Source: Rhodospirillum rubrum ATCC 11170
Lineage (GTDB): Bacteria; Pseudomonadota; Alphaproteobacteria; Rhodospirillales; Rhodospirillaceae
Assembly: GCF_000013085.1 (NCBI RefSeq)
Contig: NC_007643.1
Span: forward strand, 1,597,001-1,661,000
Length of the DNA stretch: 64,000 bases
Direction: 5' to 3'
Under the pieces are notes generated by a model that was not told the DNA's origin, did no database searches, and was given only the letters and a program-made list of their open reading frames with translations. The stretch's first letter is position 1, and the number at the start of each line of letters is the position of its first letter. Shown here piece after piece: positions 9,358-18,130 of the stretch. A program made the translations under genes and the position numbers.

Positions 9358-9493
9358 GCGGACCTGTCGATCCCCCGGAACGGAGGATCGCCGGCCTTGC
9401 CCGCGCTCAGGGAAAGTCTTGGGCCGTCGTCCTCGGCCGGCCGGGTGCCGCCTTGCCTGTTTGGACAAGGCGACCCCGGGGGCGGAGGTCCGC
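9358..9493 (-). repeat. Nested stem-loops between binding-protein and ATPase genes
   Basis: Outer arms gcggacct (9358-9365) and aggtccgc (9486-9493) pair perfectly. Inner arms cccccgg (9372-9378) and ccggggg (9476-9482) nest inside them. A further small hairpin (ccttg/caagg near 9451-9470) lies within. No T-run follows. Such structures after a binding-protein gene often protect its mRNA and lower expression of the downstream ATPase gene. Confidence 0.5.
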
Positions 9494-9497
9494 AAGC

Positions 9498-10436
9498 TTA
9501 CTTGGCGAGACTTTCCTTGGTGATGACGGCGATGCCGGTGTCGATGTACTTCGGCGTCGGCATGCCCATCGCCTTTTGCCAGGTGGCGATCACCGCCCAA
9601 TAGCCCTGCATTTCGGGCTTGGTGGACGACGAGGAATCAACCACGCCTTCCTTGATCAGGGCCAGCAGATCGGGCAGGTCGTCGAGGCCGACCTCGAAGA
9701 CCTTGCCAACCTTGCCGGCTTCCTTGATCGCCTGACCGATGCCGATCGGACCGGCGGCGTCGGAGGCGACCCAGCCCTTGAGGTTGGGGTGGGCCTGCAT
9801 GATGGCCGCGGCCTGCTTCTGCGCGGTCTCGATGCTGTCATTGTCGATGCCGGTGGCGACCAGCTTGATGTCGGGATATTTGGCGAAGGTCTGCTCGTGA
9901 CATTTGGCGCGGATGGCGTGATTGGGGGCGGTGGGCACGCCCATCATGATCGCCACTTCGCCCTTGCCGCCCATCAGTTCGACCAGACGGGTCGAGGCGA
10001 TGGTCGCCTGCTCGCAGAAATCATTGCCGATGCTGGTCAGGTTCATGCCCTCGGGCGCGACCGAATCAAACACCGTCACCGGAATGCCCTGTTCCTGGGC
10101 CTCCTCGAGCACCGCGCGGTTGCCCTTCTCGTCAAGAAGATCGACGAAAATGCCGTCGGGGCGGGTGGCGATCGAGCGGGCGATGATGTCGTTTTGTTCG
10201 ACCACATCGGCCTTCTGCGGGGCGCGATATTCCACGGTGACCTTGCGGCCGGTGGTGGTGGTCAGCATTTCGGCCGCCGCCTTGGCGCCGTCATTGACCT
10301 TGTCGAACCAGGGATGAACGACCTTGGGAACGAGAACGAACCGAAGGGGGTCGGTGCTCTTCTCCTGGGCCGAGGCGACCATGGGAAGAGATGAAATCGC
10401 CATCGCGGCGACCACGGAAACGAAAACGGTCTTCAT
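9498..10436 (-). CDS. Periplasmic sugar-binding protein of ribose-type ABC transporter
   Basis: This 312-residue protein captures the sugar outside the inner membrane. It begins MKTVFVSVVAAMAISSLPMV followed by a likely signal-peptidase site at ASAQE, so it is exported. FVLVPKVVHPWFDKVNDGAK and the DGIFVDLLDEKGNRAVLEEA and VTVFDSVAPEG stretches fit the type I periplasmic-binding fold (Peripla_BP_4, RbsB-like). I chose the start at 10436 because AGGAAA stands before it and the signal peptide begins there. An in-frame start 48 bases upstream would add an arginine-rich leader. It heads the transport part of the operon, downstream of a candidate operator. Confidence 0.93.
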   Translation of the reverse strand: MKTVFVSVVAAMAISSLPMVASAQEKSTDPLRFVLVPKVVHPWFDKVNDGAKAAAEMLTTTTGRKVTVEYRAPQKADVVEQNDIIARSIATRPDGIFVDLLDEKGNRAVLEEAQEQGIPVTVFDSVAPEGMNLTSIGNDFCEQATIASTRLVELMGGKGEVAIMMGVPTAPNHAIRAKCHEQTFAKYPDIKLVATGIDNDSIETAQKQAAAIMQAHPNLKGWVASDAAGPIGIGQAIKEAGKVGKVFEVGLDDLPDLLALIKEGVVDSSSSTKPEMQGYWAVIATWQKAMGMPTPKYIDTGIAVITKESLAK

Positions 10437-10618
10437 GGGACATTTTCCTCCACGATTACGGCGCCGGCGCTGGCCTCCGCCCAACGGAGGTCATGCGACG
10501 CGGCCGAAACCACGTTCGGAAAGGGTGAGTGTGTCGGTCCCGCCGTGCTTGCCGCCTTGAATTTTTCGCGGTCTCTATGGGCGGGATCACCCCTTCCAAC
10601 CGGCCTGATCGTTCCCTT

Positions 10619-10650
10619 ATACAGTTGTCATATCGGTGTTTCAACTGTAT
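10619..10650. promoter_or_regulatory. Inverted-repeat operator candidate upstream of the sugar importer
   Basis: A perfect 9-bp inverted repeat (atacagttg at 10619-10627, caactgtat at 10642-10650) with a 14-base spacer lies in the AT-richer gap between the SorC regulator and the binding protein. A second, shorter repeat (gacca/tggtc at 10677-10693) flanks the regulator stop codon. The position fits binding by the adjacent SorC-family regulator to control the catabolic operon. Confidence 0.45.
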
Positions 10651-10693
10651 TCGACCGGAAAGTCAAAGGTATGTCCGACCATTATAGTTGGTC

Positions 10694-11662
10694 TTAAGCG
10701 CCGCGCAACAGGGCCTCGGCGACGGCTTCGTCGGTGACCAGCCGATTGATGTAGCCGCCCCGCAGAATGGCGCGGATAACCGGCAGTTTATAGGTGTCGC
10801 CCGAGGCCAGGATGGTGGCCTTGACCGCCTTGAGGTCGGCCGGATGGAGGGCCATGACCCGGGAATTCAGCGGATGATCGACGGGGACTCCCTCGGCATC
10901 GAGGAAGGTGCCCAGCACTTCGCCGACGGTGCCCAGGGCCTTGAGGTCGGCGATCTGGCGGGATTCGAGGGAGACGGCCGAGAACAACTGCGAGCGCCCC
11001 GACAGGTCGCCGCAGGCGACAAGGGCGACATCGGCGCGCCGCGCCTCGGCCATTACCTCGGCCAAGGGGCGGTGGCCAAGCAGGCTGGCGAAGCTTTCGT
11101 CGTTTGGATAATAAAGCGGCGAGGGGATGTAATGGCATTCCGCCCCGAGAACGCGGGCGAGGTCGGTGGCGACCTCGAAGGTATTGGCCGCCGATCCCCG
11201 GGTCAGCCCGCCCATCAGCGAAACGACGCGCGAGCGCGGGTGGCGGCGCTGGGTGAGGCGTTTGACCGAGGCGACCAGGGTGCCGCCCCAGCCGACGCCG
11301 ATGATCTGGCCATCGCGCAGCAGGCCGCCCAACATCAGGCCGGCGGCTTCGCCGATCACGCGTTTTTGCACCTCCTCGTCTTTGACCGAGGGGACGACGA
11401 CGACATCGACCAGTCCATAGCGGCTTTTGAGCGATTCCTCGAGGGCGACGCAGGAGGCCAGCGGCATATTGATCTCGATCTGCACCGAGCCGTCGGCCCG
11501 GGCCTGTCCGATGATCTTGTTGACCCGCAGGCGGGTCAGCCCCAGGCGGTCGGCGATCTCCTGCTGGGTCATGCTGCCGATGTAATAGTACCAGGCGACC
11601 CGGGTATTGAGGTGCTGGGTATCACTGTCGGAGGAAAGACCGTCCGCGTCATCGGCTGCCAT
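10694..11662 (-). CDS. SorC-family sugar-responsive transcriptional regulator
   Basis: This 322-residue regulator has an N-terminal helix-turn-helix (MTQQEIADRLGLTRLRVNKI, residues about 31-50) and a large sugar-phosphate-binding domain related to NagB/DeoR C-terminal domains (GWGGTLVASVKRL, VVSLMGGLTRG, VACGDLSGRSQLF). Members usually bind a phosphorylated intermediate of the pathway they control. It lies between the SIS-domain gene and the importer, on the same strand. The gap behind it contains an inverted repeat that is the best operator candidate. The effector is probably one of the tetrulose phosphates, which is inference. Confidence 0.9.
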   Translation of the reverse strand: MAADDADGLSSDSDTQHLNTRVAWYYYIGSMTQQEIADRLGLTRLRVNKIIGQARADGSVQIEINMPLASCVALEESLKSRYGLVDVVVVPSVKDEEVQKRVIGEAAGLMLGGLLRDGQIIGVGWGGTLVASVKRLTQRRHPRSRVVSLMGGLTRGSAANTFEVATDLARVLGAECHYIPSPLYYPNDESFASLLGHRPLAEVMAEARRADVALVACGDLSGRSQLFSAVSLESRQIADLKALGTVGEVLGTFLDAEGVPVDHPLNSRVMALHPADLKAVKATILASGDTYKLPVIRAILRGGYINRLVTDEAVAEALLRGA

Positions 11663-11727
11663 CAGGGTATTCCATGTTGTTGCATCGCCAGAGGACGCCG
11701 GTTCTACCCGGCTTGGCCCCGTGCGGT

Positions 11728-12285
11728 CTACTCCAGGTTGGTGTGGCGCGCCCGCATGGCCTCCGGGCTGACCGCCAGACGGTCGCGCAGGGCCAGGACC
11801 AGCGCCTCGAACAAGATGAACTCGGCGCCTTCGAACACCGATCCCATGGGCAGGATGCTGGCCGAAGGGTGTTGGTCATCGGCCATGGTCTGGGCCGGGA
11901 TCGGCAAGACGACATCGGCCAAGCGGGCGCAGTCCCCCGCCGGCTGGGCGGTGACCAGCAAGCTCCGCGCCCCGGCGGCCTTGGCCACCCCCATCAGGGC
12001 GGATACCGTTGAGAACGCTCCGGGCCCGGCCGAGACCACCAGCAGATCCCCGGCGGCGAGCGGCGGGGTGGTCATATCGCCGACCATGGCGACCCGCAGG
12101 CCCAGGTGATGGAGGCGCATGGCCAGACCTTTGATCTGCAGGCCTTCGCGGCCGACGCCATAAAGCGCGATCTGTCGCGCCTTGACGAATTCCTCGACCG
12201 CCCGATCCGTCGCCGTTTCGTCCAGGGTGGCGAAAACCGCGCGCAGATCATCAAGGGCGGCGAGGCAGGTTGCTTTCAGTCCCAT
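11728..12285 (-). CDS. SIS-domain protein, 6-phospho-3-hexuloisomerase-like
   Basis: This protein of about 185 residues is a single SIS (sugar isomerase) domain. ALYGVGREGLQIKGLAMRLH and LLVVSAGPGAFSTVSALMG are the phosphosugar-binding loops, and PMGSVFEGAEFILFEALV is the C-terminal signature of HxlB/PHI-like proteins. It is first in the sugar island. I start it at the ATG at 12285 with GAAGG upstream; a GTG 27 bases earlier is possible. No hexulose-phosphate synthase is present in the window, so the ribulose monophosphate role is unlikely. It may isomerise or sense a tetrulose or pentulose phosphate. Confidence 0.75.
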   Translation of the reverse strand: MGLKATCLAALDDLRAVFATLDETATDRAVEEFVKARQIALYGVGREGLQIKGLAMRLHHLGLRVAMVGDMTTPPLAAGDLLVVSAGPGAFSTVSALMGVAKAAGARSLLVTAQPAGDCARLADVVLPIPAQTMADDQHPSASILPMGSVFEGAEFILFEALVLALRDRLAVSPEAMRARHTNLE

Positions 12286-12439
12286 GGAATACAGACCTTC
12301 GCCAGCGGGCACCGGGCACCGGGGAGCGGGCCGGGGCCGCTCGTCGCCGGCGCAAGGGGGGTGTCAGACTTGCCCATAACCGGGCTCGCTGAGCTTACAT
12401 CTGTATAATTGGAATTTCTATTATTTTGAGGGTCGCCGC

Positions 12440-14683
12440 TCAGCCCTCTGGCGCCGGGCTGGCGGGAAGCTCGGGGTTGACGACCAGGGTATTGCCGCGA
12501 AAGCGCGTCCAGGCCGTCCAAGGGCCCTCGCCGGTGGTTCGGCGATTGCGTTGGCGGTATTCGAAGGTGGGGAAATCGGGGGTCTGGCCGGCCAGGATAT
12601 CGGCAAGACCGAAGGCGAAATCAAAGGTCTTGCGGGCGTCGTCCACCATCAGGGTCAAGGTGGCGGGCTCCTCGTCGGCGCCGCGGCGAAGCTGGACATC
12701 CATGCCAAACAGCACGTCGCGCAGGGCGGCGGGGATGCGGCTTTCCGAGGCGAAGACCCAGGAGGACACCACGACGCGCGAGAGCAGACTGGTGGTTCCG
12801 GCAAGCTGGTGGATGCGCCCGAGAACCGCCTCGGCCTCGAAGCGGGCGCTGACGCCGGCCAGAGCGGCGGCCAAACTGTTCCAGACCGGCGGCGGATCAT
12901 TGGCTGTTGGCGTCAAGGTCACCAGAACGCTGCCTTTGGCCGGGATGGTGATCGGCAGCGGGCTGGCGCTGGCGTCATAAGCCGCCACCGGGCGCTGATC
13001 CATCGCCGCGATCAGGGTGGGCAGGACCTTGGCCACGCTCACCTCGCAGTCGGCGTCATTGTTGATGGTGATCTCATTGGGCGGATCCTCGGGGGCGCCC
13101 TCCTCGAATACCAGATCAAGGGGCAGTTCGGCCGGTTGGGTCAGCGACAGGCGCACGCCGATATCGCGGGTTAGGGGCGTATCGTTTTCGCCGGTCAGGG
13201 TGAAGCGCACCACGCCCGCCTGATGACTGCCGGTTTTAAGCGCCTGGACCAGCAGGCTGTATTGCTCGATCGTCAGATCCATCGTCAGATCGAAGCCGTT
13301 TTTGGCATCGACCGGCCTTGCCCGATCGGGGGCCGGCACGGCGGCTTCGTCGACGCCCAACATTTGCAGAACCGGAAACAGATCGAAGGTCGCGCTGTCA
13401 TAGCCGCCGATGGCGACCTCGGCGAAGGGCACCCCTTCGCGCTCGCGCATGCGCTGGCGCAGCCGCTCGATGCGCAACGGATCGAAGGAGGCGACCAGAC
13501 CAAAGCGCACCCGCACCTTGTGTTCGCTTGCCCCCTGTCCGCCGGCGGGGGCGGTGGCGATCAACAGGGCGCTGACCGCCGGCAGGCCGCTCGCCCGATC
13601 GAAGGCCAGACCATAGGCATCGGGGAGCACGTAATATTGGCCGCCGCGCGGCGCCTCGCGCAGGTCGCCGATCTCGCCGTCGCTGCGCCAGCCGACGCCG
13701 AAGGCGCCGTCGAAGCCGCTGGCCACCTCGATATAAATCGGACGGTTGGCGGCGATGCCGGTCGGGAAAACGGCGGGGCAGGATTGGGGGGTGGAGAAGG
13801 CGCGCACGACCTCGCGCTGCTCGAACCGAGTGGTGGTATTGGCGATCGGGATGACCGAGGCGAGCCAGTATTCCTGCCATTTTGGAACGATGAGATCACG
13901 GTGCAGGTCGGCGACATCGGCCATCCTGGTCACCGTGATGGGCGATCGCCGGGCGACGGCGGAGTCCAGGGGGGTGGCGAGCTCGGTCATCAGAGGGCGG
14001 TGGGGCCGGATCACGGGGGGGCGATGGGGGATGGGTCGGGGATTGGGGGGGCGGGGAAGGGGCGGCCGAGGAAGGGGCGGGATCGGGTGGGGGGTGGGAC
14101 CGGAGGGCTGTGTCGGCTCAACGATGCGCAATTGGGTCAGGATCCGCCCGCTCAGGCGGAACCACAGGTCGGGCTTCCCTTGCATCAGGCCGACCAGCAC
14201 CCCGACCTGGGCTTCGGGGACCTGGGCAGCGCACTGCAGGGAGCGGATGGCTTCGCCTGCCGCCGGGCGGTCGTCGATCTCGAAGGCCAGCGGCACGGTC
14301 TCGGCCCCGGCGATCGCCAGGGCAAGCTGATCGATGACGAAGGGTTCGGCCTCGAGCGGCGCCGATCCCCGCACAAGCTCGATCCCCACCACCAGAAAGG
14401 TGCCCTCGGGCCGCTTGTCGAAGACCACATCGGGAACCGGGCTGGTTCTTGTGCGCTTGGCCACGCGGACGGCGGGGATGAAATAGGATTTGCCGTCGAT
14501 GCCGACGTGAACCGCCGCCGCCGGATCGATCGGCGTGTCAAACACCGGTCCGACCGCCTGATGGACCGGCACGCGCAGGAAAAGATCCTTGGGTAGCAGG
14601 GCCTTGGCCAGGGACATGGTGCGGCTCGACCGCACTTTGAGTGGTGTTCTGGCTTGGAGGACGGTCGCGACGGTGTCGGCCAT
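12440..14683 (-). CDS. Large uncharacterised protein of the caspase-associated operon (last gene)
   Basis: I do not recognise this family. It has about 747 residues and starts MADTVATVLQARTPLKV; longer upstream starts run into the preceding gene. It appears to have two parts. Residues about 1-200 are beta-rich with no membrane segment or signal peptide (KSYFIPAVRVAKR, TFLVVGIELVRG). Then comes a striking proline/arginine linker of about 45 residues, near 14000-14105, with repeats such as PPLPRPP and PRPIPHRPP. The rest, about 450 residues, again looks like beta strands (IYIEVASGFDGAFGVGWRSD, ITINNDADCEVSVAKVLPTL) and ends in WTAWTRFRGNTLVVNPE. Unlike four other genes of the operon I do not see the Y-x-D-x-A-N repeat in it. 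It follows its neighbour by 41 bases on the same strand, so it belongs to the same transcript. Confidence 0.7.
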   Translation of the reverse strand: MADTVATVLQARTPLKVRSSRTMSLAKALLPKDLFLRVPVHQAVGPVFDTPIDPAAAVHVGIDGKSYFIPAVRVAKRTRTSPVPDVVFDKRPEGTFLVVGIELVRGSAPLEAEPFVIDQLALAIAGAETVPLAFEIDDRPAAGEAIRSLQCAAQVPEAQVGVLVGLMQGKPDLWFRLSGRILTQLRIVEPTQPSGPTPHPIPPLPRPPLPRPPNPRPIPHRPPVIRPHRPLMTELATPLDSAVARRSPITVTRMADVADLHRDLIVPKWQEYWLASVIPIANTTTRFEQREVVRAFSTPQSCPAVFPTGIAANRPIYIEVASGFDGAFGVGWRSDGEIGDLREAPRGGQYYVLPDAYGLAFDRASGLPAVSALLIATAPAGGQGASEHKVRVRFGLVASFDPLRIERLRQRMREREGVPFAEVAIGGYDSATFDLFPVLQMLGVDEAAVPAPDRARPVDAKNGFDLTMDLTIEQYSLLVQALKTGSHQAGVVRFTLTGENDTPLTRDIGVRLSLTQPAELPLDLVFEEGAPEDPPNEITINNDADCEVSVAKVLPTLIAAMDQRPVAAYDASASPLPITIPAKGSVLVTLTPTANDPPPVWNSLAAALAGVSARFEAEAVLGRIHQLAGTTSLLSRVVVSSWVFASESRIPAALRDVLFGMDVQLRRGADEEPATLTLMVDDARKTFDFAFGLADILAGQTPDFPTFEYRQRNRRTTGEGPWTAWTRFRGNTLVVNPELPASPAPEG

Positions 14684-14724
14684 GGTCGGGATCCTTGCCG
14701 GGGGGCACAACAGGAAAGGCGGGC

Positions 14725-17103
14725 CTATAGCTCGATGATCAGCACCGGATTGTCGCTTGTCGCCAAGGGCAAAGCCTTGTTCTTGGCCGGATCGATGCCG
14801 GCGGCGATGATCTGATAGGAGTATCGCGTCTTGGCCGGGTCCTTGAGGCCGATGCGCCAAACCCGGGTTTCGCCGAGATTGGCGGCGGTGAAGTTCATGA
14901 TCTGGCGCGAGGTCACCGAATTGGCCGGATCGGCGTAGCTGAGGATCACCGTTACCATGCGATAGACCGCGAAATCGATCAGGCTGGCAACGACGGTGAC
15001 ATCGAGGATATCGGTGGTGGTTTCGCCGACGAAGACCAGCGAGCGGCCATCGCCGGGAATGGATTTGCCTTCGACGCGGGTGCCGTCGCTATAAAGAAGA
15101 TCGGCGCGGTAGCTGTAAGCTCGCGCGCCGCCATCGATCAGCCGCTGGCGGAAGGTCCAACGCTCGCCCGATTGGCTGAGGGTGCCCCGGGTCGATGTGG
15201 CGATGTGATTGGCCGCGTCCTCATAGGTCACTTCGACCAGAACCGAGGTCAGGCGCCGCCCATCGGGGGTGCCGGCGCCGCTGAAATCGCCCTGGGCGAC
15301 GAAATCGACCTCCAGGCTGTCGATGAAGGGGGCGTTGATGATCAGCCGGTCGCGCTGGCTGGTCTGCGGCGGCATCTTGATCACCTTGCCGCTGGTCAGC
15401 AAAAAGCTGGTTTCATAGGTATAATCCAGCGACTTGTTGCCCCCCGTATAGGTGAACCAGCCATCCTCGGTGTGCGTCGGCGACAAGATGATTTCCTTGG
15501 TCGAGGTCGGCGACGGGAAGGCCGGGTAGGTGAAGGCGATGGTGACGCTTTGCACTACATCGGCCGGGATCGCCCCCCACAGCGCGCGGACATTGACGCA
15601 AGAAAGCTTTTCATAGGTGATGGTCAGGCTGCGGTCGGTGGTTTCGACCGGCGTGACATCCTGGGCGGGGATGCTGGATTTATAAACGATCTGGGCTGAA
15701 TAGGAAAAACTGTCCTTGGGCGAGCCATCGGCGCGTTTGGCCATCACCGCCCGGAAGAATTTCTTCTCGGTGCCGGTGTCGAAATCGAAGGTCTGGCGTT
15801 CGGTCTTGCGGACATGGGTGATCTCGTCGGTCTGGTCATAGGCGCAGAACACCTTGATCTGGGCGATCGGATCGGCTTCGAAATCGGCGTTGACGCGGAT
15901 CGGCACATCCAGAAACGAAAAGATCGGCTTGGACAGATCGGCTTCGACGATGCGCTTTTCGATCTCGGCGCGCGGGATGGCGGCATCAAGGCCGGCATTG
16001 GGGAACTTCCTGATCGTCGTCGTCGTCTGGGCGGTGATGTTGAAATCAAGCTCGCCCTCCATCTCCTGCTTGAAGTCCTTGAGCCACAACTGGTTGGCGG
16101 GCATCGGCGGGGCGTTGGCCGGCTTGTTGGGATCGTGGAACAGCGGATCGACGCCAAGCTTTTCGGCCTTGAGCCCGGGCGAGAACCCCGGGGAACAGAA
16201 GCGCTGCTTCAGATAATCGAGCGCGATATCCAGGGCGACCTCCTCGATCTTCTTGGTCGCCTCGGATTCCAAGCTGCCGGCGGTGTCGGGCCGGAAGTCG
16301 TCAAACGACATCTTGATATCGAGGCTGGCGAACATCGAGCGCATTTCGCTTAACGAATTGACCGCCGGGAACTGATAGACCGAGGTCTTGCCGCCGCCGC
16401 TATAGGTCTCGCGCACGGTGGTGTGGGTCTTGATCTCCTCATAAACATCCTTGGCGTTGCCCTTGATCGAGATCGACATTTTGGGGATACGGGCGACGAA
16501 GGACACGTCATAGGCCAAGGTGCCCGGACAGACGCCCTTTTGCAGGGCGAAGCGCAGCAGGCGCACCCCTTCCTGACCCAGCAAGGCCTGATAGGAGGCT
16601 ATGTTGGTCTGCACCAGCGACGGCTTGTCCGATCCGCCGCGCGCCTTAACGAAACTGGGCATATCGCCGGGAATGATGTTGAAATCGACCTTGCCATCCA
16701 CCCAGGTCGGATAGGTCAGCTTGATCGGCTTGGTGACGGTCAGCGGCGCCACGCTGATCAGGCCCTTGGCCATCAGCATCGGTCGGAAGCGCAGGAAGGG
16801 GGCCTTCTGACCCTGGATGAAGGCGCGGATCTTTTGCTGGTCGGCGGCGCTGACTTCAAGCGAGACGGTCATATCGAGCAGGCCGCCTTCCAGATCGCCC
16901 TGGGGAAGCTCCTGGCTGGCGGTCGCCAGGGCTTTGAAGTCGCGGGCGAAGGCGATCATGTTGAACAGCGGGGTGTCGTCCTCGGCGCGGACGACCGTGG
17001 GCCGGGCCGAGAGCATATAGAACAGGGTCGGGTCCTGATCGTCGTGGAAGATCGTCACGTCGGGAACGTCGGGCACGATGAAATGATTATAGAAATTCAG
17101 CAT
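14725..17103 (-). CDS. Large beta-repeat protein of the caspase-associated operon (792 aa)
   Basis: Unknown family, homologous to three other large proteins of this operon. The N-terminal module (about residues 1-260) opens with VTIFHDDQDPTLFYML. It contains KPSLVQTNIASYQALL, the counterpart of the PSLFGDN motif of the sister proteins, and LAYDVSFVARIPKMSISIKG. The C-terminal third holds at least two copies of a sandwich-like repeat, recognisable by VLVEVTYEDAANH and VTVILSYADPANS, each followed about 40 residues later by an aromatic motif (AYSYRADLLYSDG, RYSYQIIAAG). No signal peptide, membrane segment or catalytic motif is visible. The start MLNFYNHFIVPDVPDV is the only sensible one. It lies 67 bases after the interrupted gene and 41 bases before the last gene. 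Confidence 0.8.
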   Translation of the reverse strand: MLNFYNHFIVPDVPDVTIFHDDQDPTLFYMLSARPTVVRAEDDTPLFNMIAFARDFKALATASQELPQGDLEGGLLDMTVSLEVSAADQQKIRAFIQGQKAPFLRFRPMLMAKGLISVAPLTVTKPIKLTYPTWVDGKVDFNIIPGDMPSFVKARGGSDKPSLVQTNIASYQALLGQEGVRLLRFALQKGVCPGTLAYDVSFVARIPKMSISIKGNAKDVYEEIKTHTTVRETYSGGGKTSVYQFPAVNSLSEMRSMFASLDIKMSFDDFRPDTAGSLESEATKKIEEVALDIALDYLKQRFCSPGFSPGLKAEKLGVDPLFHDPNKPANAPPMPANQLWLKDFKQEMEGELDFNITAQTTTTIRKFPNAGLDAAIPRAEIEKRIVEADLSKPIFSFLDVPIRVNADFEADPIAQIKVFCAYDQTDEITHVRKTERQTFDFDTGTEKKFFRAVMAKRADGSPKDSFSYSAQIVYKSSIPAQDVTPVETTDRSLTITYEKLSCVNVRALWGAIPADVVQSVTIAFTYPAFPSPTSTKEIILSPTHTEDGWFTYTGGNKSLDYTYETSFLLTSGKVIKMPPQTSQRDRLIINAPFIDSLEVDFVAQGDFSGAGTPDGRRLTSVLVEVTYEDAANHIATSTRGTLSQSGERWTFRQRLIDGGARAYSYRADLLYSDGTRVEGKSIPGDGRSLVFVGETTTDILDVTVVASLIDFAVYRMVTVILSYADPANSVTSRQIMNFTAANLGETRVWRIGLKDPAKTRYSYQIIAAGIDPAKNKALPLATSDNPVLIIEL

Positions 17104-17170
17104 GGGACGTCTCCAGGACTATAAAGGGGCGCGCAACGGGGTGGGTCCCCTTGCGCCGTTCCCGGGCGGA

Positions 17171-17857
17171 TCAGGCGCTGCGCCGCGATAACGCGCTCTC
17201 CCGGTACTGGCGCACATGGGGCGCCGCGCTTTGGTAAAGCTTGAGGCGGACATCGCCGCCCCCGGCGGCGGCCGACAGTCCGATCATCCGCCGGGTCAAG
17301 GCCCGGGTGGCGATGCCGATCAGCTCCGCCTGTTGTTTCGCCGTGCCGATCGGCAGGTCACGCCGGGCCAGAACCTCGCCCAAGCGGGCGATCAACGCCT
17401 GATCGCAAGACCAATAAGGGGCGGTGTAGTGATAGAGCGCCTCGCCGATCAAGCAGCCGGTGAGATCAAGGCTGACGGCGCTGCCCGTATCGGCATCGCT
17501 CCAATGGTCGCGCGCCAGGGCCAGGGCCGGATAAAAGGCCAAGGCGGGGCCAAGCAGCGGCCGGGGCTGGCGCAGGTAAAGGGTGACGCCGCTGAAACGA
17601 TCCCGATCGACAGTCAGGGCGATCATCATCAGCCGTCCCTCGGCGCCATGGCGGGCCAGGGCCCGGCGGGCGGCGGTATCGGGGCGGATCGCCAGACCGG
17701 CCAGCACGGCGCTCGCACCCGGGGTGCGGGCCAGCGGCAGATAGAACTCGGTCCGACGCCCCAAGAAGCCGATCCATAGGCGCTGGTGGAGCCACGGGCC
17801 AAGGGTGGCCAAGATAGCGGGCAGATCCGGCCACAACAGGCTGGCGAAGGCGCAGGC
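17171..17857 (-). pseudogene. Downstream part of a gene interrupted by an in-frame TAG
   Basis: This 228-codon stretch continues in exactly the same frame as the gene upstream after a single TAG (17858-17860). It reads ACAFASLLWPDLPAILATL directly after the stop. Without the TAG the product would be about 319 residues. The only independent start is a TTG at 17836 with no clear ribosome site. Visible features are strand-like stretches such as SGVTLYLRQPRP and DVRLKLYQSAAP and a helix-rich part around KQQAELIGIATRALTR. The pattern of LTADGAPLEL (in the upstream part) with two L-Y strands loosely resembles ABBA-fold aromatic prenyltransferases, but this is a weak guess. It may be a recent nonsense mutation, a sequencing error or a readthrough product. 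Confidence 0.55.
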
Positions 17858-18130
17858 CTAGGCGAAGCGCCCGGCCTCGGCTCCCTTATAGGGCCGGGGG
17901 TCGAGGGTCAGGCCAAAGCTTGCCTGCGCTCCGAAATGCTCGGTCAGCTCCAGCGGCGCGCCATCGGCCGTCAGATCCGAGAACGATCGCCAAAGCCCAC
18001 CCTCGGGAAGCCGCTCATGGCAGGCCAGCAGGGCCGAAAGCGCCGGGCCGGTTGGGGTCACACCGCCGAAAAGGCCGGCATGGGCCTCGCCCAGGGCGCG
18101 CAGGGCCTGGAAGAAATCGCCCGGGCTCAT
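17858..18130 (-). CDS. Upstream part of the interrupted gene (90 aa before in-frame TAG)
   Basis: This short reading frame starts at MSPGDFFQALRALGEAHAGL, and its ATG overlaps the preceding stop codon as ATGA, which is normal coupled translation. It ends at GAEAGRFA followed by TAG. The same frame stays open for another 228 codons, so this is most likely the N-terminal part of a longer protein rather than a complete gene. It contains WRSFSDLTADGAPLELTEHF and GLTLDPRPYKG. Function unknown; see the downstream part. Confidence 0.55.
   Translation of the reverse strand: MSPGDFFQALRALGEAHAGLFGGVTPTGPALSALLACHERLPEGGLWRSFSDLTADGAPLELTEHFGAQASFGLTLDPRPYKGAEAGRFA

Noticed and set aside
9358-9493. 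Terminator after the binding-protein gene
   Set aside because: The stems are strong but no T-run follows and the ATPase gene downstream needs the same transcript, so it is listed as a stem-loop only.
17858-17860. TAG read as pyrrolysine or programmed readthrough
   Set aside because: Nothing in the window suggests a pyrrolysine system, and I see no downstream stem-loop that would clearly promote readthrough. Mutation or sequencing error is simpler.
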